Assembly (NCBI RefSeq): GCF_002843605.1
Contig: NZ_CP025263.1
Location: 6,251,501-6,315,500 of the forward strand
DNA length: 64,000 bases
Origin: Pseudomonas sp. S09G 359
GTDB taxonomy: Bacteria > Pseudomonadota > Gammaproteobacteria > Pseudomonadales > Pseudomonadaceae
Direction of reading: 5' to 3'
Both the position numbers and the translations under genes were made by a program. This document shows positions 17,112-25,379 of this stretch, piece after piece. The notes under the pieces were generated by a model, which was not told the DNA's origin, ran no database searches, and saw nothing but the letters and a program-made list of their open reading frames with translations. Within the stretch, counting starts at the first letter, position 1; every line of letters starts with the position of its first letter.

Positions 17112-18488
17112 TCAGCACTCCACCGCGCTGACCGCCAACCCACCCCGCGAAGTCTCTTTGTACTTGTCATGCATGTCCGCCCCGGTATCGCGCATGGTGC
17201 GGATGACCCGGTCCAGGGAGATGAAGTGCTGGCCGTCGCCACGCAACGCCATCTGCGCCGCGTTGATCGCCTTGACCGCCGCAATCGCATTGCGCTCGAT
17301 GCACGGCACTTGCACCAGCCCGCCCACCGGGTCGCAAGTGAGGCCGAGGTTGTGTTCCAAGCCGATTTCGGCGGCGTTGCACAATTGCTCCGGCGTGGCG
17401 CCGAGGATCTCCGCCAGCCCCGCCGCCGCCATGGCGCAGGCGGAACCCACCTCGCCCTGGCAACCGACTTCGGCACCGGAAATCGAGGCGTTCTTCTTGC
17501 ACAGAATGCCCACCGCCGCCGCGCCCAGCAGGTAGTCGACCACGTTGGCTTCGGTTACTTCTTCGCTGAACTTCATGAAGTAGTGCAGCACCGCCGGAAT
17601 AATCCCCGCCGCGCCATTGGTAGGCGCGGTCACCATGCGCCCACCCGCGGCGTTTTCTTCGTTGACCGCCAGGGCAAACAAGTTGACCCACTCCATGGCG
17701 CTCAAGGTCGAGCCGATCACATTGGGCTTGCCCAACTCCTGCAGGCTGCGATGCAGCTTGGCCGCGCGGCGCCGCACGTTGAGGCCGCCGGGCAGGATGC
17801 CTTCGTGCTTGAGGCCCTGCTCCACGCAGTCCTGCATGGCGCGCCAGAGTTTCATCAGGCCACTGCGGATTTCTTCTTCGGAGCGCCAGACCTTTTCGTT
17901 GGCCATCATCAACTCGGCGACGCGCAGGTTGTGGGTCTTGCACAGCTGCAACAGCTCCACCGCGCTGGAAAAATCGTAGGGCAATACAGTGCGATCCATA
18001 TCCGCCACGCCGCTTTGCGCCTGGGCTTCATCCACCACAAAACCGCCACCCACGGAGTAGTAGGTATCGCGGTGCAACTCGCCGTCATCGCCGCACACCA
18101 CCAGGGTCATGGCGTTGGGGTGGAACGGCAGGTTTTCGTCAAGCAGGCGCATGTCCCGTGCCCATACAAACGGCACCGGCAAACGCCCATCCAGCAGCAG
18201 GGTGTCGGTTTCGCGCAGGGTGTGGATACGCACGCCGATCTGCGACGGATCGATCGCGTCCGGCCACTCGCCCATCAGGCCCATGATGGTCGCAGTGTCG
18301 CTGCCGTGGCCGATGCCGGTGGCCGATAACGAGCCGTAGAGCTGAACTTCGACGCGCCTGACTTGTTCCAACAGTTCACGTTCACGCAGTGCTTGAACGA
18401 ACAACGCCGCGGCGCGCATGGGGCCGACGGTGTGAGAACTCGAAGGCCCGATGCCGATCTTGAACAGGTCGAAAACGCTGATAGCCAT
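17112..18488 (-). CDS. sdaB: L-serine ammonia-lyase, single-chain, iron-sulfur type
   Basis: The 458-residue enzyme has both the beta-domain (SVFDLFKIGIGPSSSHTVGP near the start) and the alpha-domain typical of bacterial single-chain L-serine dehydratases; cysteines such as those in VGILCKKN and GLTCDPVGG, and the C-terminal cysteine, fit a [4Fe-4S] cluster. It deaminates serine to pyruvate and ammonia. Serine arises from glycine, the end product of betaine demethylation, so this gene completes the route into central metabolism; GbdR control is known in P. aeruginosa. GAGGAG precedes the start. Confidence 0.95.
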   Translation of the reverse strand: MAISVFDLFKIGIGPSSSHTVGPMRAAALFVQALRERELLEQVRRVEVQLYGSLSATGIGHGSDTATIMGLMGEWPDAIDPSQIGVRIHTLRETDTLLLDGRLPVPFVWARDMRLLDENLPFHPNAMTLVVCGDDGELHRDTYYSVGGGFVVDEAQAQSGVADMDRTVLPYDFSSAVELLQLCKTHNLRVAELMMANEKVWRSEEEIRSGLMKLWRAMQDCVEQGLKHEGILPGGLNVRRRAAKLHRSLQELGKPNVIGSTLSAMEWVNLFALAVNEENAAGGRMVTAPTNGAAGIIPAVLHYFMKFSEEVTEANVVDYLLGAAAVGILCKKNASISGAEVGCQGEVGSACAMAAAGLAEILGATPEQLCNAAEIGLEHNLGLTCDPVGGLVQVPCIERNAIAAVKAINAAQMALRGDGQHFISLDRVIRTMRDTGADMHDKYKETSRGGLAVSAVEC

Positions 18489-18509
18489 TGCCGTGAAACT
18501 CCTCAGTGA

Positions 18510-18703
18510 GCAGGCCAGACATGAACAAGCTGCTACGCTCGTAGCTCGCGTGACCGTTTATCGAGCCCTAGTTCGGATGCCAGGTGTCCATAGCCAAGGC
18601 GCTGTGACGAGTCATAGCTCCGCTATGGCAAGGAGCAGCAACGCAGGATATGGGCAACTGGCGCCGAACTAAGGCTCAAGAAACGGTCATGCGAGCTGCC
18701 TGC
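18510..18703. repeat. Long imperfect inverted repeat, possible MITE-like or structured RNA element
   Basis: A left arm of about 50 bases (18543-18592, beginning AGCTCGCGTGACCGTTTATC) pairs with a right arm at 18649-18697 with about 85 percent identity and a 56-base loop. Outside these, GCAGGC (from about 18510) can pair with GCCTGC (to about 18703), and the bulged part holds a perfect small hairpin GCTACG-CT-CGTAGC. The loop holds CATAGC/GCTATG. No second copy was seen in the window. Confidence 0.75.
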
Positions 18704-18876
18704 CCAGATTGCGGCATCATCAGGCTTTTATCTGTCATCACGGCGTCTCACACCGACGTAACCATGCTCACCAACGCCGCCCTTGTGCGATCAGGCGTTT
18801 TGGCCGTTTTTAGCGGTGCAGATCGGTAAAAACAGCAGTTTTGCCTTTGGAAAAATCTGTAAGCGACGTCACCGAC

Positions 18877-18918
18877 ACTGGATACGACCATCCCTGTACT
18901 GGATACGACGCCCCCTGT
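18877..18918 (+). promoter_or_regulatory. Tandem 21-bp direct repeat, candidate GbdR operator of cbcXWV
   Basis: ACTGGATACGAC begins at 18877 and again at 18898; each is followed by three variable bases and CCCTGT, giving two abutting 21-base units that differ at two positions. The period is two helical turns, as expected for an AraC-family dimer. It lies about 140 bases before cbcX. GbdR activation of cbcXWV is known in P. aeruginosa; binding here is inferred. Confidence 0.6.
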
Positions 18919-19058
18919 AGGCGTCAGATTTTCACTGGTACATGATCAGTCTCGACTCGTTTGCAAGGCACCGTGCCAGAGCTGTCACCGCACACTCCAA
19001 CCGCAACACTTATAAAGCGCGGCGAATGCCGCCAGAAAAAACACAGGAGTCTACCCAG

Positions 19059-20006
19059 ATGAAAGGTTCACCCTCGTTGTTGTTGGCCGCCATGCTGAGT
19101 CTGCCAGTGATGGCAAACGCTGCAGAACCGGAACAGTGCAAGACCGTCAACTTCTCCGATGTCGGCTGGACCGACATCACCGTCACCACCGCGACCACCA
19201 GCGAAGTCCTCAAGGGCCTTGGCTACAAGCCACGCACCACGATGATTTCGGTACCAGTGACCTACAAGTCCCTGGCCGACGGCAAGAACATGGACATCTT
19301 CCTCGGCAACTGGATGCCGACCATGGAAAACGACATCAAGCAGTACCGTGATGCCGGCACCGTGGAAACCGTACGCGCCAACCTGGAGAACGCCAAGTAC
19401 ACCCTGGCGGTCCCCGAGGCGCTGTATGACAAGGGCCTTAAAGACTTCGCCGATATCGCTAAATTCAAGGATGAGCTAGGTGGCAAGATCTACGGGATCG
19501 AGCCTGGCAACGACGGCAACCGCACCATCCAGACCCTCATCGACAAGGACGCCTTCGGCCTGAAAACCGCCGGCTTCAAAGTTGTCGAGTCCAGCGAAGC
19601 CGGGATGCTCTCGCAAGTGGAACGCGCTTCCAAGCGTGGCCAGGCCATTGTGTTCCTTGGCTGGGAACCACACCCGATGAACACCCGCTTCAAGATGAAG
19701 TACCTGACCGGGGGTGATGATTCATTCGGCCCCAACTACGGCCAGGCCACTATCTACACCAACGTACGCAAGGGCTATACCCAAGAGTGCAGCAACGTGG
19801 GCCAGTTGCTGAAAAACCTGTCGTTCACCCTGAACATGGAAAGCACCCTGATGGGTAACGTCCTGGACGACAAAATGAAACCCGATGCCGCGGCCAAGGC
19901 CTGGCTGAAAGCCAACCCGCAAGTGCTCGACACCTGGCTGGCCGGTGTCACCACCGTTGATGGCAAACCTGGTCTCGACGCAGTCAAAGCTTACCTCGCC
20001 AAGTAA
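19059..20006 (+). CDS. cbcX: Choline/betaine ABC transporter substrate-binding protein CbcX
   Basis: A 315-residue periplasmic binding protein with signal peptide MKGSPSLLLAAMLSLPVMANA. Like CaiX it has the ProX-type segments [17 protein letters not shown] and FLGWEPHPMNTR; the aromatic residues there bind quaternary ammonium groups. It feeds choline to the CbcWV transporter. I place the start at 19059, preceded by AGGAG; the longer frame from 18942 has no ribosome site and would bury the signal peptide. It is the first gene of cbcXWV. Confidence 0.94.
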   Translation: MKGSPSLLLAAMLSLPVMANAAEPEQCKTVNFSDVGWTDITVTTATTSEVLKGLGYKPRTTMISVPVTYKSLADGKNMDIFLGNWMPTMENDIKQYRDAGTVETVRANLENAKYTLAVPEALYDKGLKDFADIAKFKDELGGKIYGIEPGNDGNRTIQTLIDKDAFGLKTAGFKVVESSEAGMLSQVERASKRGQAIVFLGWEPHPMNTRFKMKYLTGGDDSFGPNYGQATIYTNVRKGYTQECSNVGQLLKNLSFTLNMESTLMGNVLDDKMKPDAAAKAWLKANPQVLDTWLAGVTTVDGKPGLDAVKAYLAK

Positions 20007-20017
20007 TTCCTGCTGAC

Positions 20018-20041
20018 CCCGGGCTGGTGCGCTGGCCCGGG
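20018..20041 (+). promoter_or_regulatory. Intercistronic stem-loop between cbcX and cbcW
   Basis: CCCGGGC (20018-20024) pairs with GCCCGGG (20035-20041) around a ten-base loop, followed by a weak T-rich stretch (TGTTTT). It probably reduces but does not stop read-through, giving excess binding protein over permease. Confidence 0.65.
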
Positions 20042-20075
20042 ATGTTTTCCCCTTCGCATGTGGACATTCACTACC

Positions 20076-20921
20076 ATGCTGACTGAACAGAAAATCCCAC
20101 TAGGCCAGTACATCGCTGCCTTCGTCGAATGGTTGACCCAACACGGCGCCAACTACTTCGACGCAATCGCATCGACACTGGAAACGATGATCCACGGCGT
20201 GACGTTCGCGCTGACCTGGTTCAATCCGCTGGCATTGATCGGTCTGATTGCGCTGCTGGCTCACTTTATCCAACGTAAATGGGGCCTGACGGTATTTGTC
20301 ATTGCCTCCTTCCTGCTGATCCTCAACCTGGGGTACTGGCAGGAAACCATGGAGACCCTGGCGCAGGTACTGTTCGCCACCCTGGTCTGCGTGGTCATCG
20401 GTGTGCCGCTGGGCATTGTTGCCGCGCACAAACCGCTGTTCTACACCATGATGCGGCCGGTACTCGATCTGATGCAGACCGTACCGACCTTCGTCTACCT
20501 CATCCCTACCCTGACCCTCTTCGGGCTGGGTGTGGTGCCTGGGTTGATTTCCACGGTGGTGTTCGCGATTGCCGCGCCGATCCGCCTGACCTACCTGGGT
20601 ATCCGTGACGTACCGCAAGAGTTGCTCGACGCCGGCAAAGCCTTTGGCTGCTCGCGCCGTCAGTTGCTCTCGCGCATTGAACTGCCCCACGCCATGCCGA
20701 GCATCGCCGCCGGCATTACCCAATGCATCATGCTGTCGTTGTCGATGGTGGTCATCGCGGCCCTGGTGGGCGCCGACGGCCTCGGCAAGCCAGTGGTCAA
20801 CGCGCTGAACACCGCGGATATCGCCCTGGGCTTCGAAGCCGGCCTGGCGATCGTATTGCTGGCCATCATGCTCGACCGCATCTGCAAACAACCCGACGCC
20901 AAAGTAGGGGGTGATGCATGA
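20076..20921 (+). CDS. cbcW: Choline/betaine ABC transporter permease CbcW
   Basis: The 281-residue protein has about six membrane helices and the ProW-type permease core, including the coupling segment with DAGKAFGCSRRQLLSRIELP. It forms the channel for the quaternary amine importer shared by CbcX, CaiX and BetX binding proteins. Two starts are possible: ATG at 20076 (MLTEQKIPLG) fits family members; ATG at 20058 would add six residues. Neither has a strong ribosome site. The stop overlaps the cbcV start by four bases (ATGA), showing coupling. Confidence 0.92.
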   Translation: MLTEQKIPLGQYIAAFVEWLTQHGANYFDAIASTLETMIHGVTFALTWFNPLALIGLIALLAHFIQRKWGLTVFVIASFLLILNLGYWQETMETLAQVLFATLVCVVIGVPLGIVAAHKPLFYTMMRPVLDLMQTVPTFVYLIPTLTLFGLGVVPGLISTVVFAIAAPIRLTYLGIRDVPQELLDAGKAFGCSRRQLLSRIELPHAMPSIAAGITQCIMLSLSMVVIAALVGADGLGKPVVNALNTADIALGFEAGLAIVLLAIMLDRICKQPDAKVGGDA

Positions 20922-22096
20922 GCATTATCCGATTCGACAATGTCGATGTGATCTTCTCCAAAGACCCGCGCGAAGCCCTCAAGCTGCTCGACCAGGGTAT
21001 GCACCGCAACGAAATCCTGAAAAAGACCGGGCAGATTGTCGGCGTTGAAAAAGCCAGCCTGGACATCGAGAAAGGCGAAATCTGCGTGTTGATGGGCTTG
21101 TCGGGCTCCGGCAAATCGAGCCTGCTGCGCTGCATCAACGGCCTCAACACCGTGAGCCGTGGCCAGCTGTTCGTGGAGCACGAAGGGCGCCAGATCGACA
21201 TCGCCTCCTGCACCCCGGCCGAGCTGAAAATGATGCGCACCAAGCGCATCGCCATGGTGTTCCAGAAATTCGCCCTGATGCCTTGGCTGACGGTGCGCGA
21301 AAACATCAGCTTCGGCCTCGAAATGCAGGGCCGCCCGGAGAAAGACCGACGCAAACTGGTGGACGAAAAACTTGAGCTGGTGGGCCTGACCCAATGGCGC
21401 AACAAGAAGCCGGACGAGCTGTCCGGCGGCATGCAGCAGCGCGTCGGCCTGGCCCGTGCGTTGGCGATGGACGCCGATATCCTGCTGATGGACGAACCCT
21501 TCTCCGCCCTCGACCCCTTGATCCGCCAAGGCTTGCAGGACGAGCTGCTGGAACTGCAACGCAAGCTGAGCAAGACCATTGTGTTCGTGAGCCACGACCT
21601 CGATGAGGCGCTGAAACTCGGGAGCCGCATCGCGATCATGAAAGACGGCAAGATCATCCAGTACAGCGTGCCGGAAGAAATCGTGCTGAACCCGGCGGAC
21701 GACTATGTGCGTACTTTCGTCGCGCATACCAACCCGCTGAACGTGCTGTGCGGCCGCAGCCTGATGCGCACGCTGGACAACTGCACACGGGTGAACGGTT
21801 CGGTCTGCCTGGACCCGGGCGGCGACTCATGGCTGGACCTGGCCGAAGGCAACACCATCCAGGGCGCCCGTCAGAATGGCGTGGTGATGAACCTGCAGAA
21901 CTGGGCACCGGGGCAAGCGGTAGAAGGTTTGGGCCGCCTGCCGACGCTGGTGGATTCGAATATCGGCATGCGCGATGCGCTGCAGATTCGTTATCACACC
22001 GGTAACAAGCTGGTGTTGCATGACAACAACAAAGTCGTGGGGATCCTGGGCGACAGTGAGCTTTACCATGCCCTCTTGGGCAAGAACCTCGGCTGA
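20918..22096 (+). CDS. cbcV: Choline/betaine ABC transporter ATP-binding protein CbcV
   Basis: A 392-residue ATPase with Walker A GLSGSGKSS, signature LSGGMQQRVGLARALA, Walker B ILLMDEPFSALD and the H-loop FVSHDLDEAL. After about residue 275 there is a C-terminal extension with the weak CBS-domain character of OpuAA/ProV proteins, which in that family senses ionic strength. It powers import by CbcW. The start overlaps the end of cbcW. Confidence 0.94.
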   Translation: MSIIRFDNVDVIFSKDPREALKLLDQGMHRNEILKKTGQIVGVEKASLDIEKGEICVLMGLSGSGKSSLLRCINGLNTVSRGQLFVEHEGRQIDIASCTPAELKMMRTKRIAMVFQKFALMPWLTVRENISFGLEMQGRPEKDRRKLVDEKLELVGLTQWRNKKPDELSGGMQQRVGLARALAMDADILLMDEPFSALDPLIRQGLQDELLELQRKLSKTIVFVSHDLDEALKLGSRIAIMKDGKIIQYSVPEEIVLNPADDYVRTFVAHTNPLNVLCGRSLMRTLDNCTRVNGSVCLDPGGDSWLDLAEGNTIQGARQNGVVMNLQNWAPGQAVEGLGRLPTLVDSNIGMRDALQIRYHTGNKLVLHDNNKVVGILGDSELYHALLGKNLG

Positions 22097-22133
22097 CAAA
22101 CACTGCAAAACCCACTGTAGAAACTGGGTTCAA

Positions 22134-22160
22134 ATGTGGGAGGGGGCTTGCCCCCTCCAC
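22134..22160. repeat. Single REP downstream of cbcV
   Basis: One ATGTGGGAGGGGGCTTGCC unit, without an inverted partner close by, lies 38 bases after the cbcV stop. A second, different REP pair follows. Confidence 0.85.
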
Positions 22161-22197
22161 CCAGTTGGACCCAGCAGTTTAAGCGGCACCGCAAAAT

Positions 22198-22293
22198 AAA
22201 TGTGGGAGCGGGCTTGCTCGCGAATGCGGTGCATCAGTAACAGAAGTACCGACTGACACACCGCATTCGCGAGCAAGCCCGCTCCCACATTTT
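22198..22293. repeat. Paired REP palindrome (GCGGGCTTGCTCGC type)
   Basis: An almost perfect inverted pair: the arm TGTGGGAGCGGGCTTGCTCG continues into GAATGCGGTG and is mirrored by CACCGCATTC before the second arm, so the stem is about 33 bases long. It lies between convergent cbcV and betT. Confidence 0.93.
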
Positions 22294-22308
22294 GAACTGC
22301 TTACACAT

Positions 22309-22336
22309 AAAAAAGCGGCACCAGTGAAGGCGCCGC
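22309..22336 (-). terminator. Rho-independent terminator of betT
   Basis: On the minus strand the stem GCGGCGCC / GGTGCCGC (one mismatch, six-base loop) is followed by six T. It lies 12 bases past the betT stop. Confidence 0.8.
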
Positions 22337-22348
22337 TCCGCTCACCTA

Positions 22349-24340
22349 TCAGCTATAGACACGGCCAAGGAGCTGCCGATGGCTTTCAAACTGATCAAGC
22401 ACGTCCCGGGTGATCTGTTCCTGGGCGAAGCCCATCAGGTCGTACTCCTGAGGCCCGTTGTGCAGGTACACCTCGGCACGGTAATAGCGGGTGCGTTCTT
22501 CTTCAGGCAAGTCGTTCGGCGCCGCCGAGTAAGCATCCAGGCTCACCTCGTAGACAAACGGGTTGCCCTCTTCCATCTCGATACGCACACCGATGCAGCG
22601 CTTGGATTTGCCCAACAGTGTCTGCACTTCCAGCCCTTGGTCACGCAACGCGCTCGCGGCTTCTTCCAACGCCGGCGTTACGTGCTTGTCCATAAAACGC
22701 TGCACGGTGGCCTGGCTTGGTTGCAGGTCCAACGCCGTCAACCGCTCGCTGAAACCACGACGGCCACGCTCGGCCAATTGCGCCTGCTCTTGTTCGATGG
22801 CCACATCCTGGCGCATCGCCTTGTGCAAACCGAACATGAAGAAAATCAGCACCACCGAGAACGGCAGCCCCGCCAGCACCACCATGGTTTGCATGGCTTC
22901 GAAGTTACCCGCAAACAGCAGGCCGATGGTCACCAGGGTGATCACCGCCGACCAGAAGATCCGCAGCCAGTGCGGCGCATCTTCATCCACGTTGCCGCCC
23001 TTGCAGGAAAGATTCGCCATCATCACCGCGCCGGAGTCCGCCGGGGTCAGGAACAGCACGAAGCCTACAAAGATCGACACACCGATGACGATTTTCGACG
23101 CCGGGTAATGCTCCAGCAGCTGGTAGATGGCCATGGATGGCTGTTCCAGCGCGGTCTTGCCCAACTCCACCGCCCCGTGGTTCAGCACCAGGTCCAGGGC
23201 CGAGTTACCAAAGATCGACAACCATGCCAGGGTAAAGCCCAGCGGGATCAGCAACACGCCAGCCACCAGCTCACGCACCGTGCGACCACGGGAAATACGT
23301 GCGATGAACATACCCACGAATGGCGCCCAGGAAATCCACCAGGCCCAGTAGAACAGGGTCCACAGGCCCATCCAGCGCTCGGTCTTGTCGGCGTCGCCTT
23401 CATACACGTACAAGTCGAAGGTTTTCAGGATGATGCCGTTGAGGTAGTCACCGGTGTTCTGCACCAGGCCGTTGAGCAGGTGCAAGGTCGGGCCAAACAG
23501 CAGCACAAAGATCAGCAAGCCGCTGAACAGCACAATGTTGAGGTTGGACAGGCGGCGAATGCCGTTCTCCACGCCCGACACGGCGGCGATGGTCGCCACG
23601 GTGCTCATCACAATGATCACGATCAGCAGGTTGGTGTTGCTGTGCTGCATGCCGAACAGGTTTTCCAACCCGGACGACACTTGCATCGAACCAATCCCCA
23701 GGTTGGTCACCAGGCCGAGCAGGGTCACGAACATGCCGAAGCCGTCCACCGCATGGCCGGCCGCACCCTTCACCCAACGCTCGCCCACCAGCGGGTACAG
23801 CGCCGAACGCAAGGCCAGCGGCTGGTTGTGACGGTACGCAAAGTACGCCACGGCCAGGCCGACCAGTGCATAAATCGCCCAGCCATGCAGGCCCCAGTGC
23901 AGGAAGGTCAGTTGCAACGCCTGGCGTGCCGCGCCATTGCTGGCGGCGGCGCCTTCGGGCGGGTTGAAGTAGTGGTCCAGCGGCTCCGAGGCACCGAAGT
24001 ACAGCAGCGAGATGCCGATACCCGACGAGAACAGCATGCCGGCCCAGGCGCCGTAGCTGAAGTCCGGGGTGTCGTCCTTGCTACCCAGTTTCAACTTGCC
24101 GTAGGACGAAAACGCCAGGCCGACCACGAACACCAGGTAAGCGGCGATGACCACCATGTAGTACCAGCCGAAGCTTTTCGAAAGCCACGCCTGGGCAATA
24201 CCAAGCATGCGCCCGGCCTCCTGCGGGGCGATGATCAGGATGGCAGTCAACAACAGAATCAGCGCGGTGGAGGTGTAGAACACCCAACCGTTGACCCGAA
24301 CCTTTTCCGGCGGGGTCTTTATAAGAGAGGCAGAACTCAT
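22349..24340 (-). CDS. betT: High-affinity choline transporter BetT (BCCT family)
   Basis: The 663-residue protein has about twelve membrane helices and the tryptophan-rich BCCT signature AWWISWAPFVGMFIARISRG, which carries the substrate-binding aromatics. A cytoplasmic C-terminal tail of about 140 residues, as in osmotically regulated BetT, ends the protein. It imports choline with protons. The start at 24340 (MSSASLIKTP) has GGAG upstream; the frame reaches 24499 but the added part is not membrane-protein-like. It diverges from betIBA, and a BetI operator lies between them. Confidence 0.94.
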   Translation of the reverse strand: MSSASLIKTPPEKVRVNGWVFYTSTALILLLTAILIIAPQEAGRMLGIAQAWLSKSFGWYYMVVIAAYLVFVVGLAFSSYGKLKLGSKDDTPDFSYGAWAGMLFSSGIGISLLYFGASEPLDHYFNPPEGAAASNGAARQALQLTFLHWGLHGWAIYALVGLAVAYFAYRHNQPLALRSALYPLVGERWVKGAAGHAVDGFGMFVTLLGLVTNLGIGSMQVSSGLENLFGMQHSNTNLLIVIIVMSTVATIAAVSGVENGIRRLSNLNIVLFSGLLIFVLLFGPTLHLLNGLVQNTGDYLNGIILKTFDLYVYEGDADKTERWMGLWTLFYWAWWISWAPFVGMFIARISRGRTVRELVAGVLLIPLGFTLAWLSIFGNSALDLVLNHGAVELGKTALEQPSMAIYQLLEHYPASKIVIGVSIFVGFVLFLTPADSGAVMMANLSCKGGNVDEDAPHWLRIFWSAVITLVTIGLLFAGNFEAMQTMVVLAGLPFSVVLIFFMFGLHKAMRQDVAIEQEQAQLAERGRRGFSERLTALDLQPSQATVQRFMDKHVTPALEEAASALRDQGLEVQTLLGKSKRCIGVRIEMEEGNPFVYEVSLDAYSAAPNDLPEEERTRYYRAEVYLHNGPQEYDLMGFAQEQITRDVLDQFESHRQLLGRVYS

Positions 24341-24674
24341 GGCGCAGATGCTCCGGGCAGTGCGAGAGAGAAACACAAGGCAACGGTTATCCCGGGACAT
24401 CGATTTATCGGCAGTCGACGGACGGGTGTTATAAAGACACCCCGAAAATTCTTGAGCCCCACCGAAGCAGTGCCCAGGCCCTGATACGGCCTGTTTCAAG
24501 GGTTTTTGCAGGTGTCAGATGTCGCAGCTCCCAGGTAGGAAAAACCTGTAGGCAGCGACCATTTGTCGCAGATCTTATTCTTTGTTGATTGAACGTTCAA
24601 TCAAAACAAAATAGACTGGCCCTCAAGCCGACGGACGTTTATCGCCCATCGGCAGGCCTAAGGAGAGGTGCAAC
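24341..24674. other. Divergent betT-betI promoter region
   Basis: 334 bases with no gene. The right half holds the BetI operator. The left half includes TGTCGCAG twice (near 24520 and 24565) and a small inverted repeat AGGT-N7-ACCT near 24533; their role is unknown. Confidence 0.7.
24585..24604. promoter_or_regulatory. BetI operator
   Basis: TTGATTGAACGTTCAATCAA is a perfect 20-base palindrome, the expected target of the TetR-family repressor BetI, which is encoded 70 bases downstream. It overlaps the likely betIBA promoter; repression would be relieved by choline. Confidence 0.9.
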
Positions 24675-25268
24675 ATGCCCAAGGTCGGTATGCAACCCAT
24701 ACGCCGCCAGCAGTTGATCGAAGCCACGCTCACGGCCATCGATCAGGTCGGAATGGGAGATGCCAGCATTGCGCTGATCGCCCGTTTGGCCGGCGTCTCG
24801 AACGGCATCATCAGTCACTACTTTCAGGACAAGAACGGCCTGATCGCCGCGACGATGCGCTACCTGATGAATGTGCTGATCGAGAACGTCCACGAACGCA
24901 GGCAAGCGTTGAAGGACGACAGCCCCCGTGCCCACCTGCAGGTGATCATCGGCGGCAACTTCGACGCCAGCCAGGTCAATGGCCCGGCAATGAAAACCTG
25001 GTTGGCCTTCTGGGCCACCAGCATGCACCACCCGGCTTTGCACAGGCTGCAGCGGATCAACGATCACCGTCTGTATTCCAACCTGTGCTGTCAGTTCCGC
25101 CGTGTGCTGCCGCTGCCTGAAGCACGCAGCGCAGCCCGAGGCCTGGCGGCCCTGATCGACGGTTTGTGGTTGCGCGGCGCCCTGTCGGGAGACGCTTTCG
25201 ACACGGAGCAGGCGCAACGGATCGCTTACGAATACATGGATTTCCAATTGGCCAAGCAGGTGAGTTAG
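24675..25268 (+). CDS. betI: Transcriptional repressor BetI
   Basis: A 197-residue TetR-family repressor with the N-terminal helix-turn-helix [20 protein letters not shown] and [14 protein letters not shown]. It represses betIBA and betT in the absence of choline. AGGAGAGG precedes the start. It is the first gene of betI-betB-betA, 111 bases before betB. Confidence 0.95.
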   Translation: MPKVGMQPIRRQQLIEATLTAIDQVGMGDASIALIARLAGVSNGIISHYFQDKNGLIAATMRYLMNVLIENVHERRQALKDDSPRAHLQVIIGGNFDASQVNGPAMKTWLAFWATSMHHPALHRLQRINDHRLYSNLCCQFRRVLPLPEARSAARGLAALIDGLWLRGALSGDAFDTEQAQRIAYEYMDFQLAKQVS

Positions 25269-25379
25269 AGCACCTATAAACCGCTCAACCCCTGAACGTC
25301 TGCCGCTCTGTGTTGCCACACCCTTATGGCCCACTTTGCGGCGGGTAACGCCAACCACTTATGCACTTGCGAGGACTTT

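Larger units (their letters stand above)
18489..19058. other. Regulatory region between sdaB and cbcX
   Basis: A 570-base gap with divergent genes on both sides. It contains a long imperfect inverted repeat (18510-18703) next to sdaB and a 21-bp tandem repeat (18877-18918) nearer cbcX. Between them (18704-18876) I see no gene and no strong structure. The cbcX promoter should lie after the tandem repeat. Confidence 0.7.

Noticed and set aside
11265..18918. One common operator motif shared by caiX, cbcX and the dgc operon promoters
   Set aside because: The two 21-base repeats share spacing but not sequence, and the region before the dgc operon (7285-7502) shows no repeat with that period.
22379..24484. 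701-residue frame antisense to betT
   Set aside because: Gln/His-rich without domain pattern; betT on the other strand has clear BCCT motifs, a start and a terminator.
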